41,281 bases of DNA from Massiliimalia sp964370215 (GTDB lineage: Bacteria > Bacillota > Clostridia > Oscillospirales > Ruminococcaceae): NCBI GenBank assembly GCA_964370215.1, contig CAYJIM010000011.1:1-41281 (forward strand). The letters are read 5' to 3'. The position numbers and the translations under genes were made by a program. Shown piece by piece: positions 16,474-25,084 of this stretch. The notes under the pieces were generated by a model that had not been told where the DNA came from, did not search any database, and saw only the letters and a program-made list of their open reading frames with translations. Each line of letters begins with the position of its first letter. Position 1 is the stretch's first letter.

Positions 16474-17133
16474 ATGAAAAAGTATTTGGCATTCTTAACA
16501 GCACTTTTGATGGTTCCTTTGATGGGGTGTGGCACATCCGACCAAAGTGACAATGGCGACCTGCAGGAAGAACCACCGGTTGCCGAAAAACCGGTCATTT
16601 ATCTCTACCCTGAAACCCCGATCGACGTTTCGGTCACCCTTGATTTTGATGGAGAGTTGCTCGTCACCTATCCGACCTATCAAGAAGGCTGGGAAGTCAC
16701 AGCCTACCCTGATGGCACACTGCTGCAACATGGGCAAAGCTACAACTATCTGTTTTGGGATGGGATCAGCAATGCGACCTATGATATGGGCGAAGGGTTT
16801 GTCGTCAAAGGGGAAGATACCGAGAAGTTTTTGGTGGAAAAACTGTCCTATTTGGGATTGACGCCAACCGAATACAATGAATTCATCGTCTATTGGTTGC
16901 CCCGTATGATTGACAACCCTTACAACCTCATCACCTTCCAAGAGGAAAGCTATACCGATCACGCAACACTTGAAATCACCCCAACGCCTGACAGCATACA
17001 ACGGGTCTTTATGGTGTTCCAACCGCTTGAAGAAGAGATCACTCTACCGCAACAACAGCTCACACCTTTTGTGCGAGAGGGGTTTACCGTCATTGAATGG
17101 GGTGGCACAGAACTGGACGAAATGGGGACATAA
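16474..17133 (+). CDS. conserved clostridial lipoprotein, unknown function
   Basis: A 219-residue exported lipoprotein with a signal peptide ending LMVPLMGC. The mature part begins after an acidic linker with KPVIYLYPETPIDVSVTLDF and continues through GWEVTAYPDGTL, YNYLFWDG and NEFIVYWLPRMIDNPYN. This pattern of blocks recurs in many clostridial hypothetical lipoproteins, I believe, but I know no function or named domain. The abundance of Tyr/Trp and beta-strand character suggests a carbohydrate- or wall-facing beta fold. ATG 16474 has AGGAGGG upstream. Its stop is only 3 bases before the next lipoprotein gene, so the two form an operon. Confidence 0.82.
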   Translation: MKKYLAFLTALLMVPLMGCGTSDQSDNGDLQEEPPVAEKPVIYLYPETPIDVSVTLDFDGELLVTYPTYQEGWEVTAYPDGTLLQHGQSYNYLFWDGISNATYDMGEGFVVKGEDTEKFLVEKLSYLGLTPTEYNEFIVYWLPRMIDNPYNLITFQEESYTDHATLEITPTPDSIQRVFMVFQPLEEEITLPQQQLTPFVREGFTVIEWGGTELDEMGT

Positions 17134-17136
17134 CAG

Positions 17137-18468
17137 ATGAGAAAATGGACAGTATTGGCAGCGAGTGTACTATTTCTGCTGTTTGTCGGTTGCGGCACTG
17201 CGCAAAGTGCCTATGACGAAGAATCCATCATTGCACTGGCAAAAGACACGGTAGCAGAACTACAAGCAGGGAATTTTGATGTGGTGGAAAGTCGCTTTTC
17301 CGACACCTTTACCGAAGCGGTTGACTTTGAAGAGGTGGAGCTTGCATGGGAGGACACCATTGCCGACATCGGTGCTCATCTCGGGCACGACGAGGTTACC
17401 CATGAAATGTTAGATGATTATTTTGTTGTCTATGTCACCGAAGAGTACGAGATCACTGGTGTGACAGTCACATTGGCATTCAATGAGGCGGAACAGCTGG
17501 AGGGGATTTACTTCAAATATGCCCCCATTTCCAACCTGCGCCAAAATGACATTTTGACAGAGTTTCATGTCAGCCTCGGTGCCGATCCTGAAATGCCGCT
17601 TGCCGGTACGCTGACACTTCCCAATGGCGTGGAACAACCACCGGTTGTCCTGTTGGTACACGGTTCGGGGGCAAGCAATCGTGACGAAGCAGTGGGACTG
17701 ATCATGCCGTTTAAGGACATTGCCCATGCCCTTGCTGAGCAGGGGATTGCGACTTTGCGCTACGACAAGCGCACCTTTGCCTACCCTGAAAGTAGTGCGA
17801 TATTGGATCAGACCATTACCTTGCGGGAAGAAACGCTTGATGACGTCTCCTCCGCCATTGCACTCCTGCAACAAGAAGAGCGTGTCAATGGGCAAAAAAT
17901 CTTTGTATTGGGGCATTCACTGGGTGGGATGCTCACCCCCTTCATTGCCACCGAACATCCAGAACTTGCAGGAATTATTTCGATGGCAGGGTCACTCCGA
18001 CCACTCTATGAGATCATTTACGATCAAAACATGGTGATCAAAGAGAGCTTGGATAGTGATATGCTTGACACGCTCGCACCACGCTTTGACCAGTTGGAAG
18101 AGGACTTACAGCTGTTGCGATCGGGCGATTTGTCAGGGGTACAGGAGGACATCCTATTGATGGGATTGTCACCGATCTATCAACAATCGATCATCGATTA
18201 CGCAGGGGAAAACTATATTGACAACGTCACACAGCCAATGCTTATTTTGCAGGGGAGTGAGGACTTTCAGGTCTTTGCAGACACCGATTTTTCTCTATGG
18301 GAAGAGACCCTTGCCGGACGGGACAATGTGACTTTTAAACTGTACGAGGGACTCAACCATATGATGATGCCAGCCAAAGGCTTTACCGATAGTGACGAGT
18401 ATGAATTTTTAGACACCGTTGAAACACAGGTGACCGATGATATTGCCACCTTTATTCTGAAAAACTAA
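17137..18468 (+). CDS. lipoprotein alpha/beta hydrolase with DUF3887-like domain
   Basis: A 443-residue lipoprotein (signal ending LLFVGC). Residues 30-130 look like DUF3887, a small NTF2-like domain that commonly precedes such hydrolases. The alpha/beta hydrolase follows: VLLVHGSGASNRDE as oxyanion loop, nucleophile elbow GHSLGG (serine near residue 262), and LNHMMMP carrying the catalytic histidine; the acid is likely in LQGSEDFQV. It probably cleaves an ester or peptide outside the membrane; substrate unknown. It starts 3 bases after the preceding lipoprotein stop and is closed by the hairpin at 18507. Confidence 0.9.
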   Translation: MRKWTVLAASVLFLLFVGCGTAQSAYDEESIIALAKDTVAELQAGNFDVVESRFSDTFTEAVDFEEVELAWEDTIADIGAHLGHDEVTHEMLDDYFVVYVTEEYEITGVTVTLAFNEAEQLEGIYFKYAPISNLRQNDILTEFHVSLGADPEMPLAGTLTLPNGVEQPPVVLLVHGSGASNRDEAVGLIMPFKDIAHALAEQGIATLRYDKRTFAYPESSAILDQTITLREETLDDVSSAIALLQQEERVNGQKIFVLGHSLGGMLTPFIATEHPELAGIISMAGSLRPLYEIIYDQNMVIKESLDSDMLDTLAPRFDQLEEDLQLLRSGDLSGVQEDILLMGLSPIYQQSIIDYAGENYIDNVTQPMLILQGSEDFQVFADTDFSLWEETLAGRDNVTFKLYEGLNHMMMPAKGFTDSDEYEFLDTVETQVTDDIATFILKN

Positions 18469-18506
18469 CATAAAACACCCGTCAGACCGTCGAAAAACCC
18501 GCAACC

Positions 18507-18546
18507 GCAAAATCGGCGAGCTATGTCGCTCGCCGATTTTGCTTTC
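18507..18546. terminator. bidirectional terminator
   Basis: A perfect 15-base stem (GCAAAATCGGCGAGC and its complement) with a six-base loop. It ends the hydrolase transcript; on the minus strand a T-run also lies beyond it, so it can end the 18724-19539 gene. Confidence 0.88.
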
Positions 18547-18557
18547 TGTATCACTGC

Positions 18558-18609
18558 AACTTGCAAATTTCGTTCAGATACCATTGTATTACTCTCTCAT
18601 TTGCAAGTT
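18558..18609. repeat. 11-base inverted repeat
   Basis: AACTTGCAAAT (18558-18568) and ATTTGCAAGTT (18599-18609) are perfect complements separated by 30 bases, inside the 180-base stretch between two convergent genes. A further near copy of TTGCAGAT follows. The role is unknown. Confidence 0.5.
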
Positions 18610-18723
18610 TTGTTCCTTGACTTGCAGATTTTTGGACGCTCTGGAAGGTATCAAAACGATAAAGGACTTTTTTGACACCCTGACCGGTGTTTTTGATGGA
18701 TGGGAATGGCGCAATTTGGATGA

Positions 18724-19539
18724 CTATAAACCACAAGCGCAATCTTCATCCGATTGTACGTCATTGAGACGTGGGGGGAAGAATTGATCGACAGGGAATT
18801 TGATGCGTTTGAACAATTCGCAAGGATCGTCGTTTGCCTGCTCGCTACAATCCTTATCCGGTACGCTAAAGTCGTAAACCGGTACCATCATCTGCACCAT
18901 ACGAGACAGCGAAACGATGGAGAACACGCCTAAGGTCACTTCGACGGTGCGTGTTGGGGTTAAGGAAAAGTCAAACTCATCTTCGAAAAAGGCGGCAATG
19001 CTGTCGGGGAGTGCACAGCAAAAATGGGGTTTGCTTTCACAGAGATTGCAGGAAAGACAGATCGGGTTGATGACCTGTACGGTCGCTTTCGGCGCGGTAT
19101 TTTGGTCGATGCGGACAGGATCCTCTCCACATTGACGCTCGGAACTGAACACTTGTACATTGCCCTCACTGCCATACAAAATGACCTTCTTGTTGTAGAC
19201 AATGGTACCGCAAACCTCTACGGGGCAAGCACTTGGGGTTTCGTATACATCGATGGTGACCAGAAAGAAAAAGGTCATATCCACGGCGTAAAACCCTTTG
19301 TTGAAGGGGATGGATTCGGTGTTTAAAAAGACATCCAGCACTTCTACTTTTTTGCATTTGACATTGGTGGCGCGATCTATGTAGCATTGTGCCGGAGCAG
19401 GGAATTGAACCGGTAGGTTCGCCCAGCAATCTTTATCGCTACAGCTGTCATAGATACGATCCACATTGATGCAGACCGCTTCTTTAAAGCAATTTGCACC
19501 GACCGCACTGCCCTGCGGAGCAAAATTGTTATCTGGCAT
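18724..19539 (-). CDS. cysteine-rich conserved protein, unknown function
   Basis: A 271-residue protein with 18 cysteines and no signal peptide or membrane helix. Recognisable blocks are EAVCINVDRIYDSCSDKDC near the N-terminus, ATNVKCKKVEVLDVFLNT, YAVDMTFFFLVTIDVYE, the CxxCxxC cluster in ICLSCNLCES and a CACGL end. The alternating pattern predicts a mostly beta fold. Comparable proteins starting with the VDRIYDSCxDKDC block occur in many Clostridia, to my recollection, without assigned function. Spore-coat or other structural roles are speculation based on the cysteine content. ATG 19539 has GGAGGG upstream; single-gene unit. Confidence 0.85.
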   Translation of the reverse strand: MPDNNFAPQGSAVGANCFKEAVCINVDRIYDSCSDKDCWANLPVQFPAPAQCYIDRATNVKCKKVEVLDVFLNTESIPFNKGFYAVDMTFFFLVTIDVYETPSACPVEVCGTIVYNKKVILYGSEGNVQVFSSERQCGEDPVRIDQNTAPKATVQVINPICLSCNLCESKPHFCCALPDSIAAFFEDEFDFSLTPTRTVEVTLGVFSIVSLSRMVQMMVPVYDFSVPDKDCSEQANDDPCELFKRIKFPVDQFFPPRLNDVQSDEDCACGL

Positions 19540-19641
19540 AGTTACCCTCCTATATGATAGATTAAGGCAGGACAGGTAACACCACGGTTACCGCACAAAG
19601 CCTTTACTCCATCATATGATCAAAAGGGGTTTTGGTGCACA

Positions 19642-20292
19642 TTATTTCAAATTTGCAGGTGTTTTACAGATCCCCTCTTTTAAGAGGCAGTCGCCACATC
19701 GGGGGTTTCTTGCAATACAATATTCTCGGCCAAACAGCACCAGGCGATGACAAAAATCGCTCCCCTCTTCCGGTGGGAGTATTTTCAACAGTTGACGTTC
19801 CACCGACAGCGGTACTTTGCTACCATCGGTCAGGCCGATCCTGCCACAGATACGGATACAGTGGGTATCGGTGACGACTGCGGGCTTGTCGTAGAGGTCA
19901 CCCAAAATGAGGTTGGCGGTTTTGCGTCCCACACCAGGGAGTTTTAAAAGTTCTTCCATCGTATCCGGAATCATTCCATCATATTCTGTCAGTAACATTT
20001 GTGACATCGCAATGAGGTCTTTTGCCTTTGTTTTGCCAAGGCCACAGGGGCGCACCAGTTCCTCGACACGTGCATAGGGGGCGGCTGCCATCTCTTCTAG
20101 CGTATCGAATTCTGAGAATAGATCTTTGGTGACAATGTTGACTCTGGCATCGGTGCACTGTGCCGCTAGCCGCACTGCCATCAATAAATGGTGGGGGCGA
20201 CGGTAATCCAAAGAGCAGATCGCTTCAGGGTAAAGTTGTTTGAGTGCATCAATTGCCAGTAAGGCACGTTGTTTTTTGGTCATAGTGGACAT
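19642..20292 (-). CDS. nth: endonuclease III (DNA base-excision repair)
   Basis: A 216-residue glycosylase/AP lyase that removes oxidised pyrimidines. The helix-hairpin-helix LPGVGRKTANLILGD carries the catalytic lysine near residue 119; VTDTHCIRICGRIGL holds the catalytic aspartate; the [4Fe-4S] ligands are in CIARNPRCGDCLLKEGIC (C-x6-C-x2-C-x5-C). Length and order are normal. ATG 20292 (GGAG 5 bases away) and in-frame ATG 20283 are both possible; the family usually begins near the second. Confidence 0.95.
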   Translation of the reverse strand: MSTMTKKQRALLAIDALKQLYPEAICSLDYRRPHHLLMAVRLAAQCTDARVNIVTKDLFSEFDTLEEMAAAPYARVEELVRPCGLGKTKAKDLIAMSQMLLTEYDGMIPDTMEELLKLPGVGRKTANLILGDLYDKPAVVTDTHCIRICGRIGLTDGSKVPLSVERQLLKILPPEEGSDFCHRLVLFGREYCIARNPRCGDCLLKEGICKTPANLK

Positions 20293-20439
20293 CCTTTCTC
20301 CATCTCATAAAACGGCTGTCTTTATTTTACCACAGAATGGACCCCTTCACAACAAAAACGATGGGATGAAACAAAATGTTCACCAATGGAGAACGGGAGT
20401 GTGGTATACTACCCATAAAGTGAAAAATGGGGGTACTGT

Positions 20440-21402
20440 ATGGGAAAGTATCAGGGCATTGATTGTCCGATTTGTAAAAGACCGCTCGAAAATGGGGAAC
20501 CGATTGTCATCTGTCCGGATTGTGGCACCCCCTATCATAAGTCCTGTGTCAATACGGTGGGGCATTGCATTCATGAGGATTGGCATACCTCGGGCAAAAC
20601 ATTTGAATTGCCGACGGCAGAGGAAAAGACGGAGGCGGATGAAGAAAAATATGCCGCTGATGAGGAAAAACGCTGTTCTCGTTGTGGCACGATGAATCCT
20701 GTCGGGGGATTGTTTTGTATGGTGTGTGGCAACCCACTCACGAGCCACCGTCAGCAACAAGGGCAAGGGGACATGGCACAAAGTTATCATCAACCCCACC
20801 GCCAAATGCCGTATGATCCGTACAACACACCGTTTGGTGGTGTCAGTGCGGATGAGCAGATTGCAGAAATTCCGGTGCGTGACTGGGCGATTTTTATTGG
20901 GCAGAACACCGCTTATTTCATCCCGAAATTCAAAGATACCGTCGATCATGCCAAAAGCACTGGGTTCAACTTTGTGGCAATGCTACTTGGTGGTATCTAT
21001 TTGATGTACCGCAAAATGTACTTATGGGGTGCGCTATTGCTGGCATTTCGCTTGTTGATCACAGTGCCGGGACTGCTGCTACAGTTAGACATCATGCGTG
21101 AGATGATGGGGGCCGGTCCGATTTATACCAATGACACGGTAATTCTGCTAAACAATATTTGTGGAGCGGTCAATTTGGTTGTTATGGGGCTATGCGGTGC
21201 ATTTGCCAATCGCCTTTACCTGTGGCACTGCAAAAAGAAGATCGGGCAGCTACAACAAAAGTTTAAGGATGATACGCAGTATCGTGCAGGACTGACTCAA
21301 ACCGGCTCAGTGTCTCGTATGGTCATTGTCTTGATCATTGCAGGATACTTTTTACTCTCGATGGGTCTATCGATGTGGTTGGTGCAGAGTATTTTACAAT
21401 AA
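20440..21402 (+). CDS. RING-finger/zinc-ribbon membrane protein (DUF2628-like)
   Basis: A 320-residue protein in three parts. Residues 1-45 form a prokaryotic RING-like finger, DCPICKRPL, ICPDCGTPYHKSC, then GHCIHEDW. Residues 75-100 form a zinc ribbon (RCSRCGTMNP, FCMVCGNPL). After a Gln/Pro linker the C-terminal half has about four membrane segments (GFNFVAMLLGGIYLMYRKMYLWGALLLAF is the DUF2628-type core). The zinc modules lie in the cytoplasm and may bind protein partners. ATG 20440 has GGGGG upstream and a TATACT box (20405-20410) with extended TGG stands about 30 bases before it. It is a single gene with its own terminator. Confidence 0.85.
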   Translation: MGKYQGIDCPICKRPLENGEPIVICPDCGTPYHKSCVNTVGHCIHEDWHTSGKTFELPTAEEKTEADEEKYAADEEKRCSRCGTMNPVGGLFCMVCGNPLTSHRQQQGQGDMAQSYHQPHRQMPYDPYNTPFGGVSADEQIAEIPVRDWAIFIGQNTAYFIPKFKDTVDHAKSTGFNFVAMLLGGIYLMYRKMYLWGALLLAFRLLITVPGLLLQLDIMREMMGAGPIYTNDTVILLNNICGAVNLVVMGLCGAFANRLYLWHCKKKIGQLQQKFKDDTQYRAGLTQTGSVSRMVIVLIIAGYFLLSMGLSMWLVQSILQ

Positions 21403-21407
21403 TCGTA

Positions 21408-21449
21408 CAAGAGTAGGAAGACTGAATTGGTCAACCTACTCTTTTTTTG
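21408..21449 (+). terminator. terminator of the RING/zinc-ribbon gene
   Basis: Arms AAGAGTAGG and CCTACTCTT with a 17-base loop and a following run of seven T. Confidence 0.85.
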
Positions 21450-21459
21450 TTAAAATCCA

Positions 21460-21488
21460 TTGACAAACTATGCAAAATACACTAATAT
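21460..21488 (+). promoter_or_regulatory. promoter of the fucosidase gene
   Basis: TTGACA (21460-21465), 17-base spacer, TAATAT (21483-21488), about 40 bases before the start codon. Confidence 0.75.
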
Positions 21489-21528
21489 AGAACTGACTGG
21501 ACAATCATAAGGAAAGAAGTGATCAAAG

Positions 21529-22995
21529 ATGAGTCAACAGCAATATTATTTGGATTTGGTGGATCAAGTCATTGAACAAGGCCCTTTTTCGGATGATTGG
21601 GCTTCTCTTGGGGCGTATTGCATTCCGAAATGGTATGAGAATGCAAAATTCGGTATTTTCATTCACTGGGGTGTGTACAGTGTGCCGGCCTTTGGCAGTG
21701 AGTGGTATCCTCGCAATATGTATTGTAAAGGCAGTGTAGAATACGAACATCACAAGAAAACTTATGGAGATCATAAAAATTTCGGCTATCATGATTTTGT
21801 GCCGAAATTTCAGGCAGAACAGTTTGATCCCAAGGCGTGGGTGGAGCTGTTTGAAAAGGCAGGGGCAAAGTATGTCATGCCGGTTGCGGAACATCACGAT
21901 GGCTTTCAGATGTATGACAGCGATCTTTCCGAATGGTGTGCGAGCAAAATGGGACCAAAGCGTGATCTCATCGGAGATTTAAAGCAGGAGATTGAAGCAA
22001 AAAACCTAATCTTTTGTGCCTCTAACCACCGTGCGGAAAACTATTGGTTTTTCAACGGAGCACAGCACTTTGATTCAGGGCTTAATCATGAAGGACTCAT
22101 CGAGCCATATGGCTATCGTGATGTTGCTGTCGTGGAAGGGGAGCCGACCCACGATGTCCACTCGGCAGGGGCATCTAAAGAGCACCTCGACAACTGGCTT
22201 GCCCGTTGTTGTGAGTTTGTCGAGCAGTACCGCCCACGCGTCATGTGGTTTGACTGGTGGATTCAAAATCACAGCTTCAAACCCTATCTGAAAAAGTTTG
22301 CCGCTTACTACTACAACCGTGCCAAAGAATGGGGCATCGAAGTTGCCATCAATTATAAGTTTGAGGCGTATGGATATGGTACAGCGGTGTTTGATGTCGA
22401 ACGAGGACAACTGTCTGCCATTCGTCCAAGATTTTGGCAGACCGATACCGCAGTGGCTAAAAACTCTTGGGGGTATACCGAGAACAACGACTTTAAAGAT
22501 CCGGCGGATTTGGTTTGTGACCTCATTGACATTGTTAGTAAAAACGGGGCAATGCTGTTGAATATCGGGCCGAGAGCAGACGGCACCATCACCAAAGAAG
22601 ATGAGGATATTTTACTCGCCATCGGCAATTGGCTTAGCATCAATGGGGAGTCGATTTACAACACGACTTACTGGAAATATTTCGGAGAGGGACCTACCAA
22701 AATCAAAGAGGGGGCCTTCACCGACACCGATCGTGCCCCTTTTACCTCCAAAGACATTCGCTATACCTATTGTGCCCCTACCATCTATGCCAATGTTCTG
22801 TCCTTTCCAAAGGATGGCAAGGTTTGCATGGAAAAACTCGGTTACAACGAAAATAATGCAGCGGTTCAATCGGTAGAATTGTTGGGGTATCCGCATTCGG
22901 TTACCTTTACCCAAACAAAAGACTGTTTGCAACTGTCGGTCAGTGAACCAATTGCAACCGACTATCCTGTTTGCTTTAAAATTACAATAGACTAA
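21529..22995 (+). CDS. alpha-L-fucosidase (GH29), cytosolic
   Basis: A 488-residue GH29 enzyme. KFGIFIHWGVYSVPAFGSEW and AGAKYVMPVAEHHDGFQMYDS are the conserved barrel motifs that hold the fucose; the nucleophile is the aspartate of VMWFDWW (about D242). NGAMLLNIGPRADG closes the barrel, and a beta-sandwich of about 90 residues follows. There is no signal peptide, so it acts on imported short fucosides. It stands alone, with no transporter or fucose isomerase beside it. The start at 21529 has AAGGAAAG upstream. Confidence 0.92.
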   Translation: MSQQQYYLDLVDQVIEQGPFSDDWASLGAYCIPKWYENAKFGIFIHWGVYSVPAFGSEWYPRNMYCKGSVEYEHHKKTYGDHKNFGYHDFVPKFQAEQFDPKAWVELFEKAGAKYVMPVAEHHDGFQMYDSDLSEWCASKMGPKRDLIGDLKQEIEAKNLIFCASNHRAENYWFFNGAQHFDSGLNHEGLIEPYGYRDVAVVEGEPTHDVHSAGASKEHLDNWLARCCEFVEQYRPRVMWFDWWIQNHSFKPYLKKFAAYYYNRAKEWGIEVAINYKFEAYGYGTAVFDVERGQLSAIRPRFWQTDTAVAKNSWGYTENNDFKDPADLVCDLIDIVSKNGAMLLNIGPRADGTITKEDEDILLAIGNWLSINGESIYNTTYWKYFGEGPTKIKEGAFTDTDRAPFTSKDIRYTYCAPTIYANVLSFPKDGKVCMEKLGYNENNAAVQSVELLGYPHSVTFTQTKDCLQLSVSEPIATDYPVCFKITID

Positions 22996-23015
22996 GGTTT
23001 TGGTTGCAATATATG

Positions 23016-23051
23016 GAAAAACCCTTGAAGCCATCGCTTCAAGGGTTTTTC
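23016..23051. terminator. bidirectional terminator
   Basis: A perfect 16-base stem, GAAAAACCCTTGAAGC and complement, loop CATC. It lies between the convergent fucosidase and anti-sigma genes, with A- and T-runs for both directions. Confidence 0.9.
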
Positions 23052-23084
23052 TTATGGAGGACTCATAGAAGAGTTGTGTTGTGT

Positions 23085-24377
23085 CTAGTCGTCGTCGCCG
23101 TCATCACTGTCGTCGTCGCCGTCGTCTTGATCGTCATCAGCATCGTCAACGTCGCCGTAGTCATCATCATCATCATTGTCGTCATCATGATCGACAGTTG
23201 GTGCTGGTGTAGCAACTGTTACCTGATCGTCGTCATCGTCTTGGTCGTCATCCATATCATCATCTACGTCATTGATGTCGTCTTGGTCGTCGTCCATATC
23301 ATCATCTAAATCATCGATGTCGTCTTGGTCATCGTCCATATCGTCATCAACATCATCGATGTCGTCTTGGTCATCCAATAAATCGTCATCTTGTTCGCTT
23401 TCTGCGTGGAGAATTTCGCCAGTGACAGGGTCAATATCATATTCATATTTGATGCCGTTGGCGGTGAATTCAACTTCATAAACCAATCGACCGTTTTCTA
23501 CATCGGTATCAAATTCAATGTCGGTTGCATCGGCAGGAACAAGAGAAGCGTGGTTGAATGCGGTGTTTGCAACATCGTCATCGGTCAAGGTGCTGTCGGA
23601 ATTTGGTGTGCCCGATACCACAACATCATCGTCAAAGGAACGATTTGCCGATTGGTTGAGTTGGTTCAAATCATTGATGGTCAGCCCTGCCAGTTGGGTA
23701 GCATCAAGGGTAGCATCGCTGTTGACCAACTGCTGAATGAGATCTGCTTTCCCAAGAGAAATACCGAGGTCGCCAGCCAATGATTGCAGAGCGGTGTCGG
23801 TCTCATCCGCCAGTTGGTAGATGGTAGCAGGATCAAAGTTCAAAGTATCCAATACTTCATTGACTTCATCCATAAGAATGGTGTTGAACGCAGTGTCTTG
23901 GGTTTCACCGGTGACGGTAAAGAGTACCGAGTTTTGGGTTTCGGTCAAGTAACCTGCACCGGTCATCCCACCAATGAACGCTTGCATAGCGTGTTTGACA
24001 TCAGCACCTTCCAGATCAAGGCTTTCGATCAAAGCTGCACTATCGGCATTGCCGGCAATGACGTCGGCTACTTTCATGTCACGGGTGATGACAAAATCGG
24101 TGGAAGGGTTGACATCGATGGTCAAAGTGGAAATCGGTGCGCTCATGTAAGAGTTGTAACCAACGATCCCGCCAACGGTGGCGATCAGTGCGGCAGCGGC
24201 ACAAGGCATGGCAATTTTTAAGAATTTCGGTTTTCTTGGTGCTGTTGTTTGAATGGTGTTCATGATAGTGACCTCCTGTGGTATGTTACAGGATGTTAAG
24301 ATGGCGTCAAAATCGTCTTTCGGTTTTGTTGCGGCGATGGCCTCACGGATTTTTTGTTCTACTTGTCGATTATTCAT
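23085..24377 (-). CDS. RsgI-like anti-sigma membrane protein with PepSY domain and Asp-rich tail
   Basis: A 430-residue protein. Residues 1-40 form a short cytoplasmic segment (MNNRQVEQKIREAIA) that probably binds the sigma factor; a membrane helix (IAMPCAAAALIATVGGIVGY) lies near 51-72; an RsgI-type domain begins with TLTIDVNPSTDFVITRD. A PepSY-like module follows (YEVEFTANGIKYEYDIDP). The last 110 residues are almost only Asp with Gln/Ile/Val/Met, built from a 14-residue repeat. The gene overlaps the end of the sigma gene by 8 bases. RsgI proteins sense an outside signal and release their sigma factor; here the sensor would be the acidic tail or PepSY. Start 24377 has AGGAGGG upstream. Confidence 0.85.
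   Translation of the reverse strand: MNNRQVEQKIREAIAATKPKDDFDAILTSCNIPQEVTIMNTIQTTAPRKPKFLKIAMPCAAAALIATVGGIVGYNSYMSAPISTLTIDVNPSTDFVITRDMKVADVIAGNADSAALIESLDLEGADVKHAMQAFIGGMTGAGYLTETQNSVLFTVTGETQDTAFNTILMDEVNEVLDTLNFDPATIYQLADETDTALQSLAGDLGISLGKADLIQQLVNSDATLDATQLAGLTINDLNQLNQSANRSFDDDVVVSGTPNSDSTLTDDDVANTAFNHASLVPADATDIEFDTDVENGRLVYEVEFTANGIKYEYDIDPVTGEILHAESEQDDDLLDDQDDIDDVDDDMDDDQDDIDDLDDDMDDDQDDINDVDDDMDDDQDDDDDQVTVATPAPTVDHDDDNDDDDDYGDVDDADDDQDDGDDDSDDGDDD
23238..23372 (-). repeat. 42-base in-frame tandem repeat (Asp-rich tail)
   Basis: The marker GTCTTGGTC recurs at 23238, 23280, 23322 and 23364, exactly 42 bases apart, defining three full units and the start of a fourth. Each unit encodes DDQDDIDDVDDDMD with small changes (V to L, D to N). 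The period is a multiple of three, so copy-number change keeps the frame. Confidence 0.92.
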
Positions 24378-24960
24378 GATCGCTACCCTCCTGTAATATT
24401 TTTTTAATGAGTTTAATGGCACGATTGTATTTGGATAAGACTGTGGAAAGATTCAATCCTAAGATCTTGGCAATTTCACGGTGTTTCATACCGGATACGG
24501 CATGTAAGATCACAATTTGTCGACTTTCGTCGGAAAGAACATTCAAGGCAGATTGCAGGATCAACTTATGTTCACTCTGTAACTGCATCCCGTCACAAAC
24601 AGGCTCATGGGTCATGTAGTCGGTTTCTAACGGAGCAGTGCGTTTGGCAACACGGAATTTGGCAAGTGCCAAATTTCTTGTGATGGTCAAAATCCAAGCC
24701 ATGGGTTTTCCCTGACACTGATAGCTAGGGGCGGCGGCATGAATTTGAATGAAGGTGTCCTGCAAGACATCTTGAGCGTCTTGGGGATTTTTTAGTATGG
24801 AGTAAGCAAATCCGTATACCGCTTGGTTGGTTTGTTCATAGAGGGTGCGCAGCGCCTCCTGATCATTTTGGCCAATGCGTAATATCACCGATTCCTCTGG
24901 ACTTGGGAATTTTGATTGATATACGGCTTTTGATAGTAGTGACGTCATAAATACTAACAT
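24370..24960 (-). CDS. ECF-type RNA polymerase sigma factor
   Basis: A 196-residue sigma-70 family factor with regions 2 and 4 only. Region 2 includes LYEQTNQAVYGFAYSILKN, AQDVLQDTFIQIH and the WILTITRNLALAKFR DNA-melting helix; region 4 includes VLSDESRQIVILHAVSGMKH and the recognition helix ILGLNLSTVLSKYNRAIK. It is translationally coupled to the membrane anti-sigma gene, so it is likely held inactive at the membrane until a signal arrives. ATG 24960 has GGAG about 9 bases upstream; in-frame ATG 24948 is less well placed. Its regulon is unknown. Confidence 0.92.
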   Translation of the reverse strand: MLVFMTSLLSKAVYQSKFPSPEESVILRIGQNDQEALRTLYEQTNQAVYGFAYSILKNPQDAQDVLQDTFIQIHAAAPSYQCQGKPMAWILTITRNLALAKFRVAKRTAPLETDYMTHEPVCDGMQLQSEHKLILQSALNVLSDESRQIVILHAVSGMKHREIAKILGLNLSTVLSKYNRAIKLIKKILQEGSDHE

Positions 24961-25084
24961 GCTTTGTTTCTCCTTTACACTTTAATAATGCAGATAAGGG
25001 CGGTTTTATTGCACCCATTTTAAATTTTTTCAAAAAAAGTTTTTTCATCTGTGATTTGTCGCTTTTATACGACAGACAACTTCC

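Noticed and set aside
16447..18497. A 15-base word (CAGACCGTCGAAAAA) occurs at 16447 and 18483.
   Set aside because: One such chance match is expected in a 41-kb sequence, and the flanks do not match.
23004..23309. A plus-strand frame rich in Val and Ile opposite the Asp-rich tail.
   Set aside because: It is the complement of the Asp codons (GAT/GAC give ATC/GTC), not a membrane protein.
23238..23372. 42-base repeats considered as a CRISPR-like array.
   Set aside because: There are no unique spacers; the repeats are head to tail and in frame within a protein.
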